A program made the position numbers and the translations under genes. Below, in pieces: positions 51,103 through 59,886 of a stretch of 64,000 nucleotides of DNA (positions within the stretch are counted from its first letter, which is position 1; each line of letters opens with the position of its first letter). Source of the DNA: Bradyrhizobium sp. CIAT3101 (GTDB lineage: Bacteria; Pseudomonadota; Alphaproteobacteria; Rhizobiales; Xanthobacteraceae); contig NZ_CP121634.1 of assembly GCF_029714945.1 (NCBI RefSeq), forward strand, positions 7,585,001 through 7,649,000. Reading direction: 5' to 3'. The notes below the pieces were generated by a model. That model saw only the letters and a list, made by a program, of their open reading frames with translations, was not told the origin of the DNA and ran no database searches.

Positions 51103-51942
51103 ATGACCATTCTCAAGGAAGCTGCCGCAACCGCGCCTGCCGCTTTCGCCGAACGGCAACATGCAGGTGCGCGGTTCGACTGGCCTGGCCGCGAGAAGCC
51201 GCGGCGGTCCCGCATCACGCGCACGAAGAGCACGAGCTCGGCGCTGTTCATGAGCGAGACGATCGACGGCTTGAATGCCGGCGCGCATTTCCTTGATCGC
51301 CTGTCGGCGTCGGAACAGGCGCGCGTGCACGCAGCCGGCCGCACGATCACGGTGCCACAGGGCGAGATGGTGTTCAGCCAGGGTGACGGCCATGACGGCA
51401 TCTTCATCATCCGCCGCGGCCAGGTGCGGGTCTACTATACGGCACCGTCGGGTCGTGAGATCACACTCGCCTATTGGACGCCGGGACATTTCATCGGCGG
51501 TCCGGAGATCTCCGGCGGCGGCGTCCACATGTGGTCCGGCATCGCCATCGACGCCTGCGAGATCACAACGCTCTCCGGCCCGGCGCTCGAGAAGCTCCTG
51601 ACCGGCATGCCGCAATTCGCGCTGGCGCTGATCGACGGCCTCATCGCCAAGGGCAAATGCTATTCCTCAATGGCGCAAATCCTCGGCACGCGATCGGTGA
51701 TCGAGCGGCTGGCGCAGTTCCTGCTCACTTTGTCGGAGCTGCACGGCATTGCCGACGCCGACACCATCGTCATCAACCGCAAGATCACCCATGACCAGAT
51801 CGCGGCCATGGTCGGCTCGACGCGGCAATGGGTTACGATGATGCTCAAGCGCTTCCAGAACCGCCGCATCATCGCCATCGAGGGCAGCACCATCCGGATC
51901 ATGCGGATGGATTTGCTGGAGCAGATCCTGTTCAAGGACTAG
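51103..51942 (+). CDS. Crp/Fnr family transcriptional regulator
   Basis: A 279-residue regulator with a cyclic-nucleotide-binding-fold sensor (about 62-175: ITVPQGEMVFSQGDGHDGIF, IIRRGQVRVYYTAPSGREIT, YWTPGHFIGGPEI) and a Crp-type winged HTH (about 225-270: KITHDQIAAMVGSTRQWVTM, MLKRFQNRRII). No Fnr-type cysteine cluster is present at the N-terminus, so oxygen sensing by iron-sulphur is unlikely. The cAMP-contact sequence is not clearly conserved. The first 50 residues are unusually basic; MSETIDGLNAG at 51250 is an alternative start. Divergent from the NosL-fusion transporter operon, it is the natural candidate to control it. Confidence 0.9.
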   Translation: MTILKEAAATAPAAFAERQHAGARFDWPGREKPRRSRITRTKSTSSALFMSETIDGLNAGAHFLDRLSASEQARVHAAGRTITVPQGEMVFSQGDGHDGIFIIRRGQVRVYYTAPSGREITLAYWTPGHFIGGPEISGGGVHMWSGIAIDACEITTLSGPALEKLLTGMPQFALALIDGLIAKGKCYSSMAQILGTRSVIERLAQFLLTLSELHGIADADTIVINRKITHDQIAAMVGSTRQWVTMMLKRFQNRRIIAIEGSTIRIMRMDLLEQILFKD

Positions 51943-51954
51943 GTGCGTCTTCTC

Positions 51955-51980
51955 CCTCTCCCCGTTCCTACAGGGAGAGG
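51955..51980. terminator. hairpin between convergent genes
   Basis: CCTCTCCC (51955-51962) pairs perfectly with GGGAGAGG (51973-51980) around a ten-base loop. It lies 13 bases after the Crp/Fnr stop and 14 before the end of the convergent deacetylase gene. Such CCCTCTCCC palindromes are frequent between rhizobial genes. Confidence 0.5.
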
Positions 51981-51993
51981 TGGAGAACGCGCT

Positions 51994-53019
51994 TCACCGC
52001 GCCTCTTCGAATCCCGCCAGCACCGAGGTCAGGTTGGCTCCGAGGATATCCGAGAGATAGCCGCCTTCCTGCACGAACACGGTCGGCAGGCCCAGCTTCG
52101 CGATGGCCTGGCCGATGCGGCGGAAGCCGGGCGTGGTGACGGCGAGGCCCTTCAGCGGATCGTGCTCGGAGGCATCGAGGCCGAGCGCGATGACGAGGGC
52201 GCCGGGCGCAAAGGATTCGATCGCCTTGCGCGCGAGATCCATCGCCTGGATGTAGCCGTCGTCGCCTGTGCCGATCGCCAACGGAATGTTGAGATTGGTG
52301 CCGAGACCGGGACCCTCGCCGCGCTCATGCGCATAGCCCCACACGAAGGGATAGTACGCGGTCGGATCGGCGTGGATCGAGATCGTGTAGACGTCCGGCC
52401 GGTCGTAGAAGATGCCTTGCGTGCCGTTGCCGTGATGCACGTCCACGTCGAGGATGACGACGCGCTCATGCTTGAGCCGCAGATGTGCCGCGGCAATCGC
52501 GCTGTTGTTGAGGAAGCAGAAGCCGCCGGCCATGTCGCGATAGGCGTGATGGCCGGGCGGACGGCACAGCGCGTAGGTCGCATCCTCGCCGTCCATCACC
52601 ATTTGCGCGGCGGTGACCGCGACGTCCGTCGCGGCGCAGGCCGCGGCCCAGGTGCCCGGGCCGATCGGCGCGGCGGTATCGGCGGTGTGCCAGCCCAGCT
52701 TGCCGACGATATGGGTCGGATAGGTCGCGGCATGGCGCACGGGATGGATGTTGCCGATCATCTCCGGGCCGGAATCGCCGAGCGCCGTCCAGGCATCCCA
52801 GGCCTCACTCAGGAACGACAGATATTCCGGGCTGTGAATGCGCGCGCGCGGACCCTGGCCGAATGTCGTCGGCTCGACCAGTTGATGCTTGCCGTCCTTC
52901 AGGCCCTTGAGCAGGCGGTCAGCGCGCTCGGGCTGCTCGGTGGTGCGCTTGACGACGCCGCGGACCAGGAAGAATTGCGGATCGTGGCTGCGGTGCAGTT
53001 CGGTATGGACGGCTTTCAC
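51994..53019 (-). CDS. histone deacetylase superfamily protein (acetylpolyamine amidohydrolase-like)
   Basis: A 341-residue zinc amidohydrolase. The active-site motifs are CRPPGHHAYRDMAGGFCFLN (about 151-170), VVILDVDVHHGNGTQGIFY (about 186-204, with the metal Asp/His) and VFVQEGGYLSDILG near the C-terminus. The N-terminal HRSHDPQFFLVRG and RADRLLKGLK match bacterial acetylpolyamine amidohydrolases (AphA). These remove acetyl groups from acetylated putrescine, cadaverine or spermidine. The GTG start at 53019 follows GGAGTGTTGA. No deacetylase partner or reader is nearby; a polyamine role is consistent with the amine-oxidase region further right. Confidence 0.9.
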   Translation of the reverse strand: MKAVHTELHRSHDPQFFLVRGVVKRTTEQPERADRLLKGLKDGKHQLVEPTTFGQGPRARIHSPEYLSFLSEAWDAWTALGDSGPEMIGNIHPVRHAATYPTHIVGKLGWHTADTAAPIGPGTWAAACAATDVAVTAAQMVMDGEDATYALCRPPGHHAYRDMAGGFCFLNNSAIAAAHLRLKHERVVILDVDVHHGNGTQGIFYDRPDVYTISIHADPTAYYPFVWGYAHERGEGPGLGTNLNIPLAIGTGDDGYIQAMDLARKAIESFAPGALVIALGLDASEHDPLKGLAVTTPGFRRIGQAIAKLGLPTVFVQEGGYLSDILGANLTSVLAGFEEAR

Positions 53020-53139
53020 TCAACACTCCGTGGTCGCGTCTTCGATAATGCCACAGATGTCTTGATGCCTGCGGCGGTCGGATGCAAGCAAGAAGAATGC
53101 CGACCTCTCTGCGCCGGAAGCAGACCGCCCGTGAGGCGC

Positions 53140-54102
53140 TCAGCAGCGTCCGCGCTGAAGGCAGTGCTCGCGACCCTCGTGGTCGGCGCGGAAGGATTCG
53201 ATAAAGCCGCCCTGGCGTTGGGTGACGAAGATTGTCTTGCCGTCGCTACCGCCGAAGGCGAGATTGGTCGGCTCTTTGCCCTTCAGCGCGATCTCGCGCT
53301 CGACCGCGCCATTGGGCTTCATCAGCGCGATCGTCCCCTTGAGAATGCGCGCGACGTAGAGGCGGCCGGCGACATCGGTGCGCAGGCCATCGATGGTGTC
53401 GGGCTGGAATGCCTTGACGGGCTTTGCGTCGGTGAGCTCATTGCCGCGGATCGCGTATGACCAGATCTGGCCATTGTTGGACTCGCCGACATAGAGCGTG
53501 CTGCCGTCGGGGCTGAGATCGATGCCGTTGGTGGTGCCCATCGCGCGCGGAGCCGACATGACCTGTCCCTGCACCGTGCCATCGGCGGCTTTCGCAATGC
53601 GCCAGACGTGGCCTTCCCGGCCCTTCCAGTTCGGATCGCTCGCATAGATCGTGCCGTCGCGGGCGATGGTGATGTCGTTGGGCTGGTTCATCTCGTCGGA
53701 GTGAAACCAGACGACGGGCTCGGAGCTACCCTTGGAGATCGCGAAGATGTTGTGCTTCTTGTAGTCGGCGATGAACATCGTGCCGTTGCGATCGAAGCGG
53801 ATGGCGTTGCCGACGCTGCCCTCGGGAAGCGTCGTGAAGGCCTCCGAAGCCGTACCACCTGCGGGCAATCGGCCGATGGTGCCGGGCTTGCCGAAATTGA
53901 CGACGAAGAGGTTGCCATCGAGATCGGCGGCAGGCCCTTCGATGCCGAACGTGTATTCGCTGGCCGGCGTCACCTGCACGCTTTCGAACAGCTTCGTCTC
54001 GGCTGCGACGAGCGGCGTGGCGACGGCGAGCAGGATGCTACTGCACAGGCACCAGAAATTCCTGCCGGATGTAATAGCCATCGTCGTCGCTGCATTCGCC
54101 AT
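53140..54102 (-). CDS. SMP-30/gluconolactonase-like beta-propeller protein
   Basis: A 320-residue exported protein: hydrophobic signal near 15-34 (LCSSILLAVATPLVAAE). Repeated blade motifs are GPAADLDGNLFVVNFGKPGT, NAIRFDRNGTMFIADYKKHN, PNDITIARDGTIYASDP, NGIDLSPDGSTLYVGESNNG and DGLRTDVAGRLYVAR. These match the SMP-30/LRE family of six-bladed calcium-dependent lactonases. The N-terminus overlaps the end of the upstream sugar dehydrogenase frame by 65 bases. A lactonase following a sugar dehydrogenase makes biochemical sense, as the dehydrogenase would produce a lactone in the periplasm. Confidence 0.87.
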   Translation of the reverse strand: MANAATTMAITSGRNFWCLCSSILLAVATPLVAAETKLFESVQVTPASEYTFGIEGPAADLDGNLFVVNFGKPGTIGRLPAGGTASEAFTTLPEGSVGNAIRFDRNGTMFIADYKKHNIFAISKGSSEPVVWFHSDEMNQPNDITIARDGTIYASDPNWKGREGHVWRIAKAADGTVQGQVMSAPRAMGTTNGIDLSPDGSTLYVGESNNGQIWSYAIRGNELTDAKPVKAFQPDTIDGLRTDVAGRLYVARILKGTIALMKPNGAVEREIALKGKEPTNLAFGGSDGKTIFVTQRQGGFIESFRADHEGREHCLQRGRC

Positions 54103-56113
54103 TCAAGTAAGGATCGGCCGGCCGGAAGAATCGGCTGAAGCCCGGTTTGTCTACAGCGTTCCTTTGTGTCACGACAACGACCTTGGCGGCCGGTATTTCG
54201 CCGCATTCCTTGTTCGTCTTGCTAAAGAATTTGCGCTGCGGCAAGCCCAACTTGACGAGCATCCGCGTTCCCGGAACCATTTTCGCGACGAGCAGATCCG
54301 CGGTCGTGAGCAGAGCCGCATAACCGGGCTCAGTCTTCGGCAGGTTCTCGCCGCCCGGCGGCATCAGCTTCTCCGCGCCAATGCCGCGCAGCCGCGTCCG
54401 CAGCTTGCCGGACTGCGGATCGCCCGGATAGATCCAGCCATCCTGCGACAGCATGAAACGGAGCACGGTCGCATCCTTGTCGGCATCCGACTGCCCCGCC
54501 TTCAGACCGAAATCGGAGTGGCAGCCGACGCAATGCTTTTCGACGAGGTTCTTGCGCAGCGTGGTGAGCCGGATCTTGTTTTGCGCATCCTTGGCGACGA
54601 ACGCGGCGAGCTGGTCGATCAGAGCCTGGCTGCGCGTGTCGCAGGGCAGCGGCGGCGGTGGTTCGCCCGCAGCGCGGTCTATGCGGATGATCGTCTGATT
54701 CTTGTCCTCGACCAGCCAGATCGCACCATCCTCCGCGACCGTCATGCCGACCGGCGCGCCTTGCGGGCGCGCACCATTGACGCGATGCCAGCCGGCGATC
54801 AACTCCTCGAACGGCGCCGCAGCCACATCTCCCGCGTCGGTCTGAAAGTTATGGGTCGGATCGGCGGCACAGCTGACATGGTAGCGCACCGGCGCCGGCG
54901 CGGGTTTTGGAAAACCATGGTCGTCGACGTCGTAGATCAGCACGCGGCTGCCGGTCGGGCGATAGCCGTGCAGGCCAACCAGCAGCTTGCCTTCCAGCTC
55001 CGGAAATTTGGCGCCGTGATAATACAGCATCGCGAGCGGCGCGCCGTGTGGGGGCATGAGCGAGAACGGCTGCTTGTAAAGCGCGTTCGCCGTGCAAAGG
55101 GATTTATAGACGCCGGATTGCAGCACGAGCCTGAACTCGGGACTCGGCGTCGAGAGATCAAAACAATAGGGCCAGCCATAATGCCTGCCCTGCTCGATCG
55201 CGTTGATCTCCTCGTTCGGCTTGAAGATATCGGGCAGATCGCGGCCGTTCTCGCCTTGCAGGAACGCGTAACCGGCATCGGGAAAGTTCGGGTGCAGCGC
55301 CAGCGCCATCGAGTTGCGCAGGCCCCGCGCGTAGATCGTGTGAGCGGGATCGGGATCATTCGGCTTCAACGCCGGGAAGACACCGCCTGAAGGCGGCGTG
55401 AACAGCCAGATCGCGGCCATGGCGGAAGCACCTTCTGCTGCCGCGCAAGGCCTCGTGATCGGCGCCGGCGTGATGCAATCGTCGCTGTGGGCGCCGACAT
55501 TGACGAAGAGCCGCCCGTTGCGATCGAACACGAACTGCTTGAGCGGATGCGCGGACTCGTCGAGCTTCGTCCCATCCGGCAGCGTGATGCGGCGGCCCGG
55601 CATGTGACGGATGACGGTCTCGACCGTACCGCGCGGGTTGCCCGCGAGCGGATCGAAGCGGAAGATGGTCTCCGCGGTCGAGGCGTAGAGCTTCTTGTCC
55701 GGACCGATCACCAGGCCGAACGGATATTCGACCCCGGTCAGGAGCTCCTTGAACCGCTGGCCGCCGGCGGCGTGGGGATCGAGCAGCAGCAGCCGGCCAT
55801 CGGTATGGCCCCAGCCGCCCATGTCGGCGACCACGAACAGGTCACGACCTGGCAGCTGGATGATCGACCGCGGAAATTTCAGATGATCCTCTTCGCTGGC
55901 GACGAGGCCGGCGCAAAAGCCGGCCTTCATGTCGATCTGGACCCTGGGAAAGGCGAGATCGCCGCTGCCGCAGGTCTCCGGTCCCACCGCGTAGCCGCTT
56001 TTCCTCACGGAATCGGACGCAGCCAGCGAGGCAAAGCCGAGCAGGACCGCCGCGAAGGCGAAGACACCCACGCACAAGCTTCGGCGTCCAACCTGAAATG
56101 TGAGATGATTCAC
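54038..56113 (-). CDS. PQQ-type sugar dehydrogenase-like propeller fused to cytochrome c
   Basis: A 691-residue exported protein. Signal peptide near 8-33 (SLCVGVFAFAAVLLGFASLA). A beta-propeller of the glucose/sorbosone dehydrogenase type spans about 60-500: FPRSIIQLPGRDLFVVADMG, IYARGLRNSMALALHPNFPD, EINAIEQGRHYGWPYCFD, GMTVAEDGAIWLVEDKNQ. A cytochrome c domain follows with the haem site KHCVGCHSD (about 525-533) and a distal LMPPGGENLP that could offer the axial methionine. Electrons from sugar oxidation could pass within one chain to haem. GTG 56113 is chosen for its GGGAGGCGGCT ribosome binding site; ATG 56149 is an alternative. Confidence 0.85.
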   Translation of the reverse strand: MNHLTFQVGRRSLCVGVFAFAAVLLGFASLAASDSVRKSGYAVGPETCGSGDLAFPRVQIDMKAGFCAGLVASEEDHLKFPRSIIQLPGRDLFVVADMGGWGHTDGRLLLLDPHAAGGQRFKELLTGVEYPFGLVIGPDKKLYASTAETIFRFDPLAGNPRGTVETVIRHMPGRRITLPDGTKLDESAHPLKQFVFDRNGRLFVNVGAHSDDCITPAPITRPCAAAEGASAMAAIWLFTPPSGGVFPALKPNDPDPAHTIYARGLRNSMALALHPNFPDAGYAFLQGENGRDLPDIFKPNEEINAIEQGRHYGWPYCFDLSTPSPEFRLVLQSGVYKSLCTANALYKQPFSLMPPHGAPLAMLYYHGAKFPELEGKLLVGLHGYRPTGSRVLIYDVDDHGFPKPAPAPVRYHVSCAADPTHNFQTDAGDVAAAPFEELIAGWHRVNGARPQGAPVGMTVAEDGAIWLVEDKNQTIIRIDRAAGEPPPPLPCDTRSQALIDQLAAFVAKDAQNKIRLTTLRKNLVEKHCVGCHSDFGLKAGQSDADKDATVLRFMLSQDGWIYPGDPQSGKLRTRLRGIGAEKLMPPGGENLPKTEPGYAALLTTADLLVAKMVPGTRMLVKLGLPQRKFFSKTNKECGEIPAAKVVVVTQRNAVDKPGFSRFFRPADPYLNGECSDDDGYYIRQEFLVPVQ

Positions 56114-56319
56114 AGCCGCCTCCCGGATTTCGGTCGAAGGTTGTTCCATGCCCACCAGGCGCCGTCCAGTTGAACATCACCCGCCTGTGATCAAACCCGC
56201 AGGGCTCTTCGTGCCGACCAATCTCCGTAGATTCCCTTACCGGGCTCGCCCCGAATATTTCGCGAAGACGTCGGGTGGTATCCATTTGCCGTCCCGTCCG
56301 CTCCCCACAGGAGGCGCAT

Positions 56320-56553
56320 ATGGTCCAGGTCTATTTTCACTGCTCGAACACCGACGGCACGCTGATCGATCGCAATGGTGCCGCGGTCTCCAGCCTGACC
56401 GAAGCGCGCGACCGCGCCGCCCAGATCATGCATTCAATGATTCAGACGCCCGGTGCTGAAGACTGGCGCGACTGGGTGATCCATGTCAGCGGCTCCGACG
56501 GCGAGGATCTTTTCGATCTCCCCTTCACCGCCATGCTCGGCAAGCCGCATTGA
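56320..56553 (+). CDS. DUF6894-type small protein
   Basis: A 77-residue protein beginning MVQVYFHCSNTDGTLIDRNG, with AVSSLTEARDRAAQIMHSMI and ending DLFDLPFTAMLGK. The YFHC-x-DG start, the DRAAQI helix and the W-x-x-W-V-I-H-V strand (DWRDWVIHVSG) match the small DUF6894 family abundant in Bradyrhizobium and Methylobacterium. No function is known. ACAGGAGGCGCAT gives a very strong ribosome binding site. It is followed nine bases later by another small gene. Confidence 0.8.
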   Translation: MVQVYFHCSNTDGTLIDRNGAAVSSLTEARDRAAQIMHSMIQTPGAEDWRDWVIHVSGSDGEDLFDLPFTAMLGKPH

Positions 56554-56562
56554 GGTGATGTC

Positions 56563-56739
56563 ATGCTGTTCGCTTCCTTGACCCTGTTCCGCCAGCCCTT
56601 CGCCTTCGTCGCCACCAAATGGCAGAAGCTGATGCGTATCGCCGGCACCCCCTATCGCCCCGAGTTGCACTACATGCGCGGACCTGGACCGAAATGGCAC
56701 GCCAAGTATCAGGCCAGCCGGTTACACCGCGGGCTCTGA
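56563..56739 (+). CDS. small protein (58 aa), unknown
   Basis: A 58-residue frame from ATG at 56563 to TGA at 56739 with GAGG nine bases upstream, starting nine bases after the DUF6894 stop. The protein begins MLFASLTLFRQPFAFVATKW and continues with PYRPELHYMRGPGPKWHAKY; it is basic and aromatic-rich. The ribosome binding site, the tight spacing and the lack of a competing frame make it a plausible second gene of a two-gene operon. No family is recognised. Confidence 0.5.
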   Translation: MLFASLTLFRQPFAFVATKWQKLMRIAGTPYRPELHYMRGPGPKWHAKYQASRLHRGL

Positions 56740-56775
56740 GTCCTGCGGCTTCGCCGCTGATCTCGATCTCTTCGA

Positions 56776-56895
56776 CGTCATGGCCGGGCTTGTCCCGGCC
56801 ATCTACGTTTTGAGGCCGGCGAGACGTGGATGCCCGGGCTTACGCCTCGCCGAAGCGGCTTCGGCCGCGCAGGCGGGACAAGCCCGGCCATGACG
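56776..56895. repeat. intergenic inverted repeat element
   Basis: A 21-base arm at 56776-56796 (CGTCATGGCCGGGCTTGTCC, then C) is perfectly repeated in reverse complement at 56875-56895. The left arm also folds on itself: ATGGCCGGG (56780-56788), loop CTTGT, CCCGGCCAT (56794-56802). It lies between the small genes and the convergent enoyl-CoA hydratase. This is a second family of dispersed palindrome, different in sequence from the one at 3987. Confidence 0.78.
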
Positions 56896-56909
56896 GCGCG
56901 GAGACAGAG

Positions 56910-57683
56910 TCACCTCCCCGTGAACTTCGCCTTGCGCTTCTCGACGAAGGCCTTGCGGCCTTCGACGGCGTCGGCGCTTGTGCGGATCGTGGCTTGAAGC
57001 TCGATCTCGCGGCGGAATTGCGCCTCGTAGCTGGTGTGCTCGCTCTCCTCGACCAGGGCGCGGGTCGCGACCAGCGCGCGGGTCGGGCCATCGGCGAGAC
57101 GGCGCGCCAGCGTCAACGCCTCCTCCATCAGCTTCGCGTCGTCGACGACCTGCCGCACCAGGCCGATCTCCTGGGCACGCTCGGCCGTGAGCGGCTCGTT
57201 CAAGAGCATCAGCTCGAGCGCGCGCTGGCGGCCGATCAGCCTAGGCAGCAGCCAGGTCGAGCCGAGATCAGGCACCAGCGCGATACGGCTGAAGACTTGA
57301 ATAAAACTAGCTGAGCGCGCCGCAACAATCATGTCGCCGGCCATCGCCAGACTGAAGCCGCCGCCGGCTGCGACACCGTTGACGGCAACGACGACAGGCA
57401 CGCGGCATTCGCGCAGCGCCTTGAAGGCGGGCCAGTAGAAGCGCATCACGCCGGCTGCGAGGTCATCGCCCAGCGCTCCGGCCGCCTTCAAATTCTGTCC
57501 TGAGCAAAAACCACGCCCAGTGCCGGTGAGGACCAGCGTACGGACCTCCTCATCCCCACTCATCTCGACGACGGCGGCGGCAAGCGCGCCGAGCAGGTCC
57601 GGCGTCATTGCGTTCAGGCTTGCCGGCTCGTCGAGCGTCAAGATCCCGACGGCCCCATCCCGCGCCTGTTTCACACCTGCCAT
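56910..57683 (-). CDS. enoyl-CoA hydratase/isomerase family protein
   Basis: A 257-residue crotonase-fold enzyme. GAVGILTLDEPASLNAMTPD (about 9-28), GRGFCSGQNLK (about 61-71, CoA-binding oxyanion loop), VVVAVNGVAAGGGFSLAMAG (about 103-122, second oxyanion glycine) and RIALVPDLGSTWLLPRLIG (about 138-156) are standard. The region usually holding the two catalytic glutamates has FSRIALVPDLGSTW, with Asp in the second position as in PaaG-type isomerases. The start follows GAAAGGGAGACGCGGC. It is divergent from the gamma-glutamyltransferase gene. Substrate unknown; a 2-(1,2-epoxyphenyl)acetyl-CoA-isomerase-like role is one option. Confidence 0.9.
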   Translation of the reverse strand: MAGVKQARDGAVGILTLDEPASLNAMTPDLLGALAAAVVEMSGDEEVRTLVLTGTGRGFCSGQNLKAAGALGDDLAAGVMRFYWPAFKALRECRVPVVVAVNGVAAGGGFSLAMAGDMIVAARSASFIQVFSRIALVPDLGSTWLLPRLIGRQRALELMLLNEPLTAERAQEIGLVRQVVDDAKLMEEALTLARRLADGPTRALVATRALVEESEHTSYEAQFRREIELQATIRTSADAVEGRKAFVEKRKAKFTGR

Positions 57684-57825
57684 GCCGCGTCTCCCTTTCG
57701 ATGTTCTCGTTGCCGGCAATGTGCCATTCTTCGCGCGCTCCGCCAATTGCGGAGCTTCGACGTCGGCGCAACGAAGCCAAGACACTGAATCCAGAAGACA
57801 ACCGAAGACAGAGTTCACCGACATC

Positions 57826-59415
57826 ATGCCTCATCAGTTCAGCCTCAACCAAACCGTCCGCAAGCCCGCCGTCTCCTCCAAGGGCGGCATCGTCGCCTCG
57901 CAGTCGCGGCGGGCGGCCGAGGTGGGCGCGCAGGTGCTGGCAGCGGGCGGCGATTGCGTCGACGCGATCGTGGCGACCACCTTTGCGCTGAACGTTCTGG
58001 AGCCCTGGAACAGCGGCATCGGTGGCGGCGGCGCGATGGTGCTCTACCGCGCCAAGGAAAATCGCACTGAGGTGATCGACTACGGCATGTGTGCGCCGCA
58101 GAGCCTGCGTACCGCCGACTATCCACTCAGCGGGGAAGGCGCTGCCTCCGATCTGTTTCCCTGGCCGCGGGTGAAGGACGACCGCAACATCCACGGCCCC
58201 GGTTCGATCGCCGTGCCCGGCGTCGTCGCCGGCATGGAGGAGGCTCATCGCCGCTACGCCAAGATGCCGTGGAAGGATCTTGTCGCGCCGGCTGCCGCGC
58301 TTGCCAGCGAAGGCCTGCTGGTCGATTGGTGGACCGCGCTGACGATCACCGCGTCGGCCGCCGATCTCCGGCGCTATCCGGCGAGTGCAGCAGCATTCCT
58401 GAAGGACGGCCTGCCCCCGAGCCCACCATGGGGCATCAAGTCCCAGATCCGGCTTCCGCAGGACACGCTCAAGGCGACGCTGTCGCATCTCGCCGACGCC
58501 GGACCCCGCGATTTCTACCAGGGCGATCTCGCCAAGAGCATCGCATCCGACATCAGGGCGGACGGCGGTTCGCTGTCGGTGGAGGATCTCGCCGCGTTCC
58601 GCGCGCACCTGCGCGAGCCGTTGGCAATCCCCTATCGCGACGGCAAGGTGTATGCGACGCCAGAGCTCACGGCCGGCCCGACGATGGCCCATGCGTTGCG
58701 ATTGTTGCAGCAAGGCCTGAAGCCGGCGAGCGCGCCGGATTCAGCCGCCTATACCGAATATGCGCTTGCTCTTCAGGCGGCGTTCCGCGAACGGCTCAAG
58801 GACATGGGCGATGCCGCCGGCAAGCGCTCGCTCGGCGCCGAATATCTCGCGCCCGCCTGCACAACGCATTTCTCCGTGGTCGACCGCCACGGCAATATCG
58901 CGGCAGTGACGCAGACGCTACTCTCGTCCTTTGGCTCGAAATACGTGACGCCGCACACCGGCATCGCCATGAACAACGGCATCATGTGGTTCGATCCGAC
59001 CCCCGGCACGACGAACTCGCTCGCACCCGGCAAGCGCTGCCTCTGTAACTACACGCCCGTCATTGCCGAAACCAAGGACGGCAAGCGCCTCGCAGTCGGC
59101 GCCTCCGGCGGCCGCCGCATCCTGCCGTCGGTGATGCAACTCGTCTCCTTTGCGATGGACTTTGGCATGGATCTCGATGCCGCCATTCACCAGCCACGCA
59201 TCGACGCCAGCGAAGGCGCGATCGTGATCGGCGACGCCCGGCTGCCGGCGGACGTACGCAAGACGCTGGCTGCGCGCTTCAACTACGAGGAAACGCAGGT
59301 GCAGACTCTGCCGCAGAAATTCGCCTGCCCAAGCGTGGTGATGCGCGCCGACGATGTCAATTCCGGCGCGGTCGACATCTTCCAGCCCTGGGCCGACGCG
59401 GTGGCGGAGGACTGA
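57826..59415 (+). CDS. gamma-glutamyltransferase family protein
   Basis: A 529-residue Ntn-hydrolase precursor. The large-subunit part begins KGGIVASQSRRAAEVGAQVL, followed by DCVDAIVATTFALNVLEPWN, SGIGGGGAMVLY and the PGVVAGMEEAHRRYAKMPW block. Self-cleavage is predicted before Thr-346 in CTTHFSVVDRHGNIAAVTQT, the conserved nucleophile of the small subunit. ASGGRRILPSVMQ near the C-terminus replaces the classical GSPGG. No signal peptide is present, unlike secreted Ggt, so it may be a cytoplasmic relative acting on gamma-glutamyl amines or cephalosporin-like amides. It is 195 bases upstream of the His-rich protein gene. Confidence 0.9.
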   Translation: MPHQFSLNQTVRKPAVSSKGGIVASQSRRAAEVGAQVLAAGGDCVDAIVATTFALNVLEPWNSGIGGGGAMVLYRAKENRTEVIDYGMCAPQSLRTADYPLSGEGAASDLFPWPRVKDDRNIHGPGSIAVPGVVAGMEEAHRRYAKMPWKDLVAPAAALASEGLLVDWWTALTITASAADLRRYPASAAAFLKDGLPPSPPWGIKSQIRLPQDTLKATLSHLADAGPRDFYQGDLAKSIASDIRADGGSLSVEDLAAFRAHLREPLAIPYRDGKVYATPELTAGPTMAHALRLLQQGLKPASAPDSAAYTEYALALQAAFRERLKDMGDAAGKRSLGAEYLAPACTTHFSVVDRHGNIAAVTQTLLSSFGSKYVTPHTGIAMNNGIMWFDPTPGTTNSLAPGKRCLCNYTPVIAETKDGKRLAVGASGGRRILPSVMQLVSFAMDFGMDLDAAIHQPRIDASEGAIVIGDARLPADVRKTLAARFNYEETQVQTLPQKFACPSVVMRADDVNSGAVDIFQPWADAVAED

Positions 59416-59610
59416 GCCGCCATCAGCCAACGATGCGAGTTGGCGACGGCGACGCAACGACAGACGCGCGACGGCGCTAGCATGCGTTGAGTTAACGTAT
59501 GCCCGTGCATCTCAGCGAGCGTCACGACTACTCCACATTCTCCGGGAACTTAGCCGCGCGCGGTCAGTTTGTTGAACGGGCAAGTGCGCTCATCCCGATG
59601 GAGGACCTTT

Positions 59611-59832
59611 ATGAAGAAATTTGCGCTGGCGGCATCGCTGATCGTCGCAGCCGGCCTCACACTTACCAGTCCCGCACTGGCCCGGGGCGGACATGGGCAC
59701 GGACACGGTGGCCATGGTCACGGAATGGGCCATCATCATCACGGCACGCCGCCCGGATGGTCGCATGGCCGCAAGGTCGGCTGGCGCGGTCACGGGTGCC
59801 CGCCCGGCCTGTGGAAGCAGGGTCGCTGCTGA
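59611..59832 (+). CDS. His/Gly-rich small exported protein
   Basis: A 73-residue protein: signal peptide MKKFALAASLIVAAGLTLTS ending ALA, then RGGHGHGHGGHGHGMGHHHH and a basic C-terminus with PPGWSHGRKVGW and CPPGLWKQGRC. About a dozen histidines in the mature 50 residues suggest binding of nickel, zinc or copper in the periplasm. The PPG-x-x-HG-x-K and PPGxxKQG-like repeats are typical of small rhizobial exported proteins. A GGAGGACCTTT ribosome binding site precedes the ATG. Function not known. Confidence 0.8.
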   Translation: MKKFALAASLIVAAGLTLTSPALARGGHGHGHGGHGHGMGHHHHGTPPGWSHGRKVGWRGHGCPPGLWKQGRC

Positions 59833-59855
59833 CATTCAATCTGTAGATCATGCAA

Positions 59856-59882
59856 GGCGTCGCTCTCTCATCGAGCGGCGCC
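59856..59882. terminator. hairpin between convergent genes
   Basis: GGCGTCGCTC (59856-59865) pairs with GAGCGGCGCC (59873-59882), ten pairs with one T-G wobble and a seven-base loop. It lies 23 bases after the His-rich gene and four before the end of the convergent oxidoreductase gene, with a C/T-rich tract following on the plus strand. Confidence 0.6.
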
Positions 59883-59886
59883 CTCT

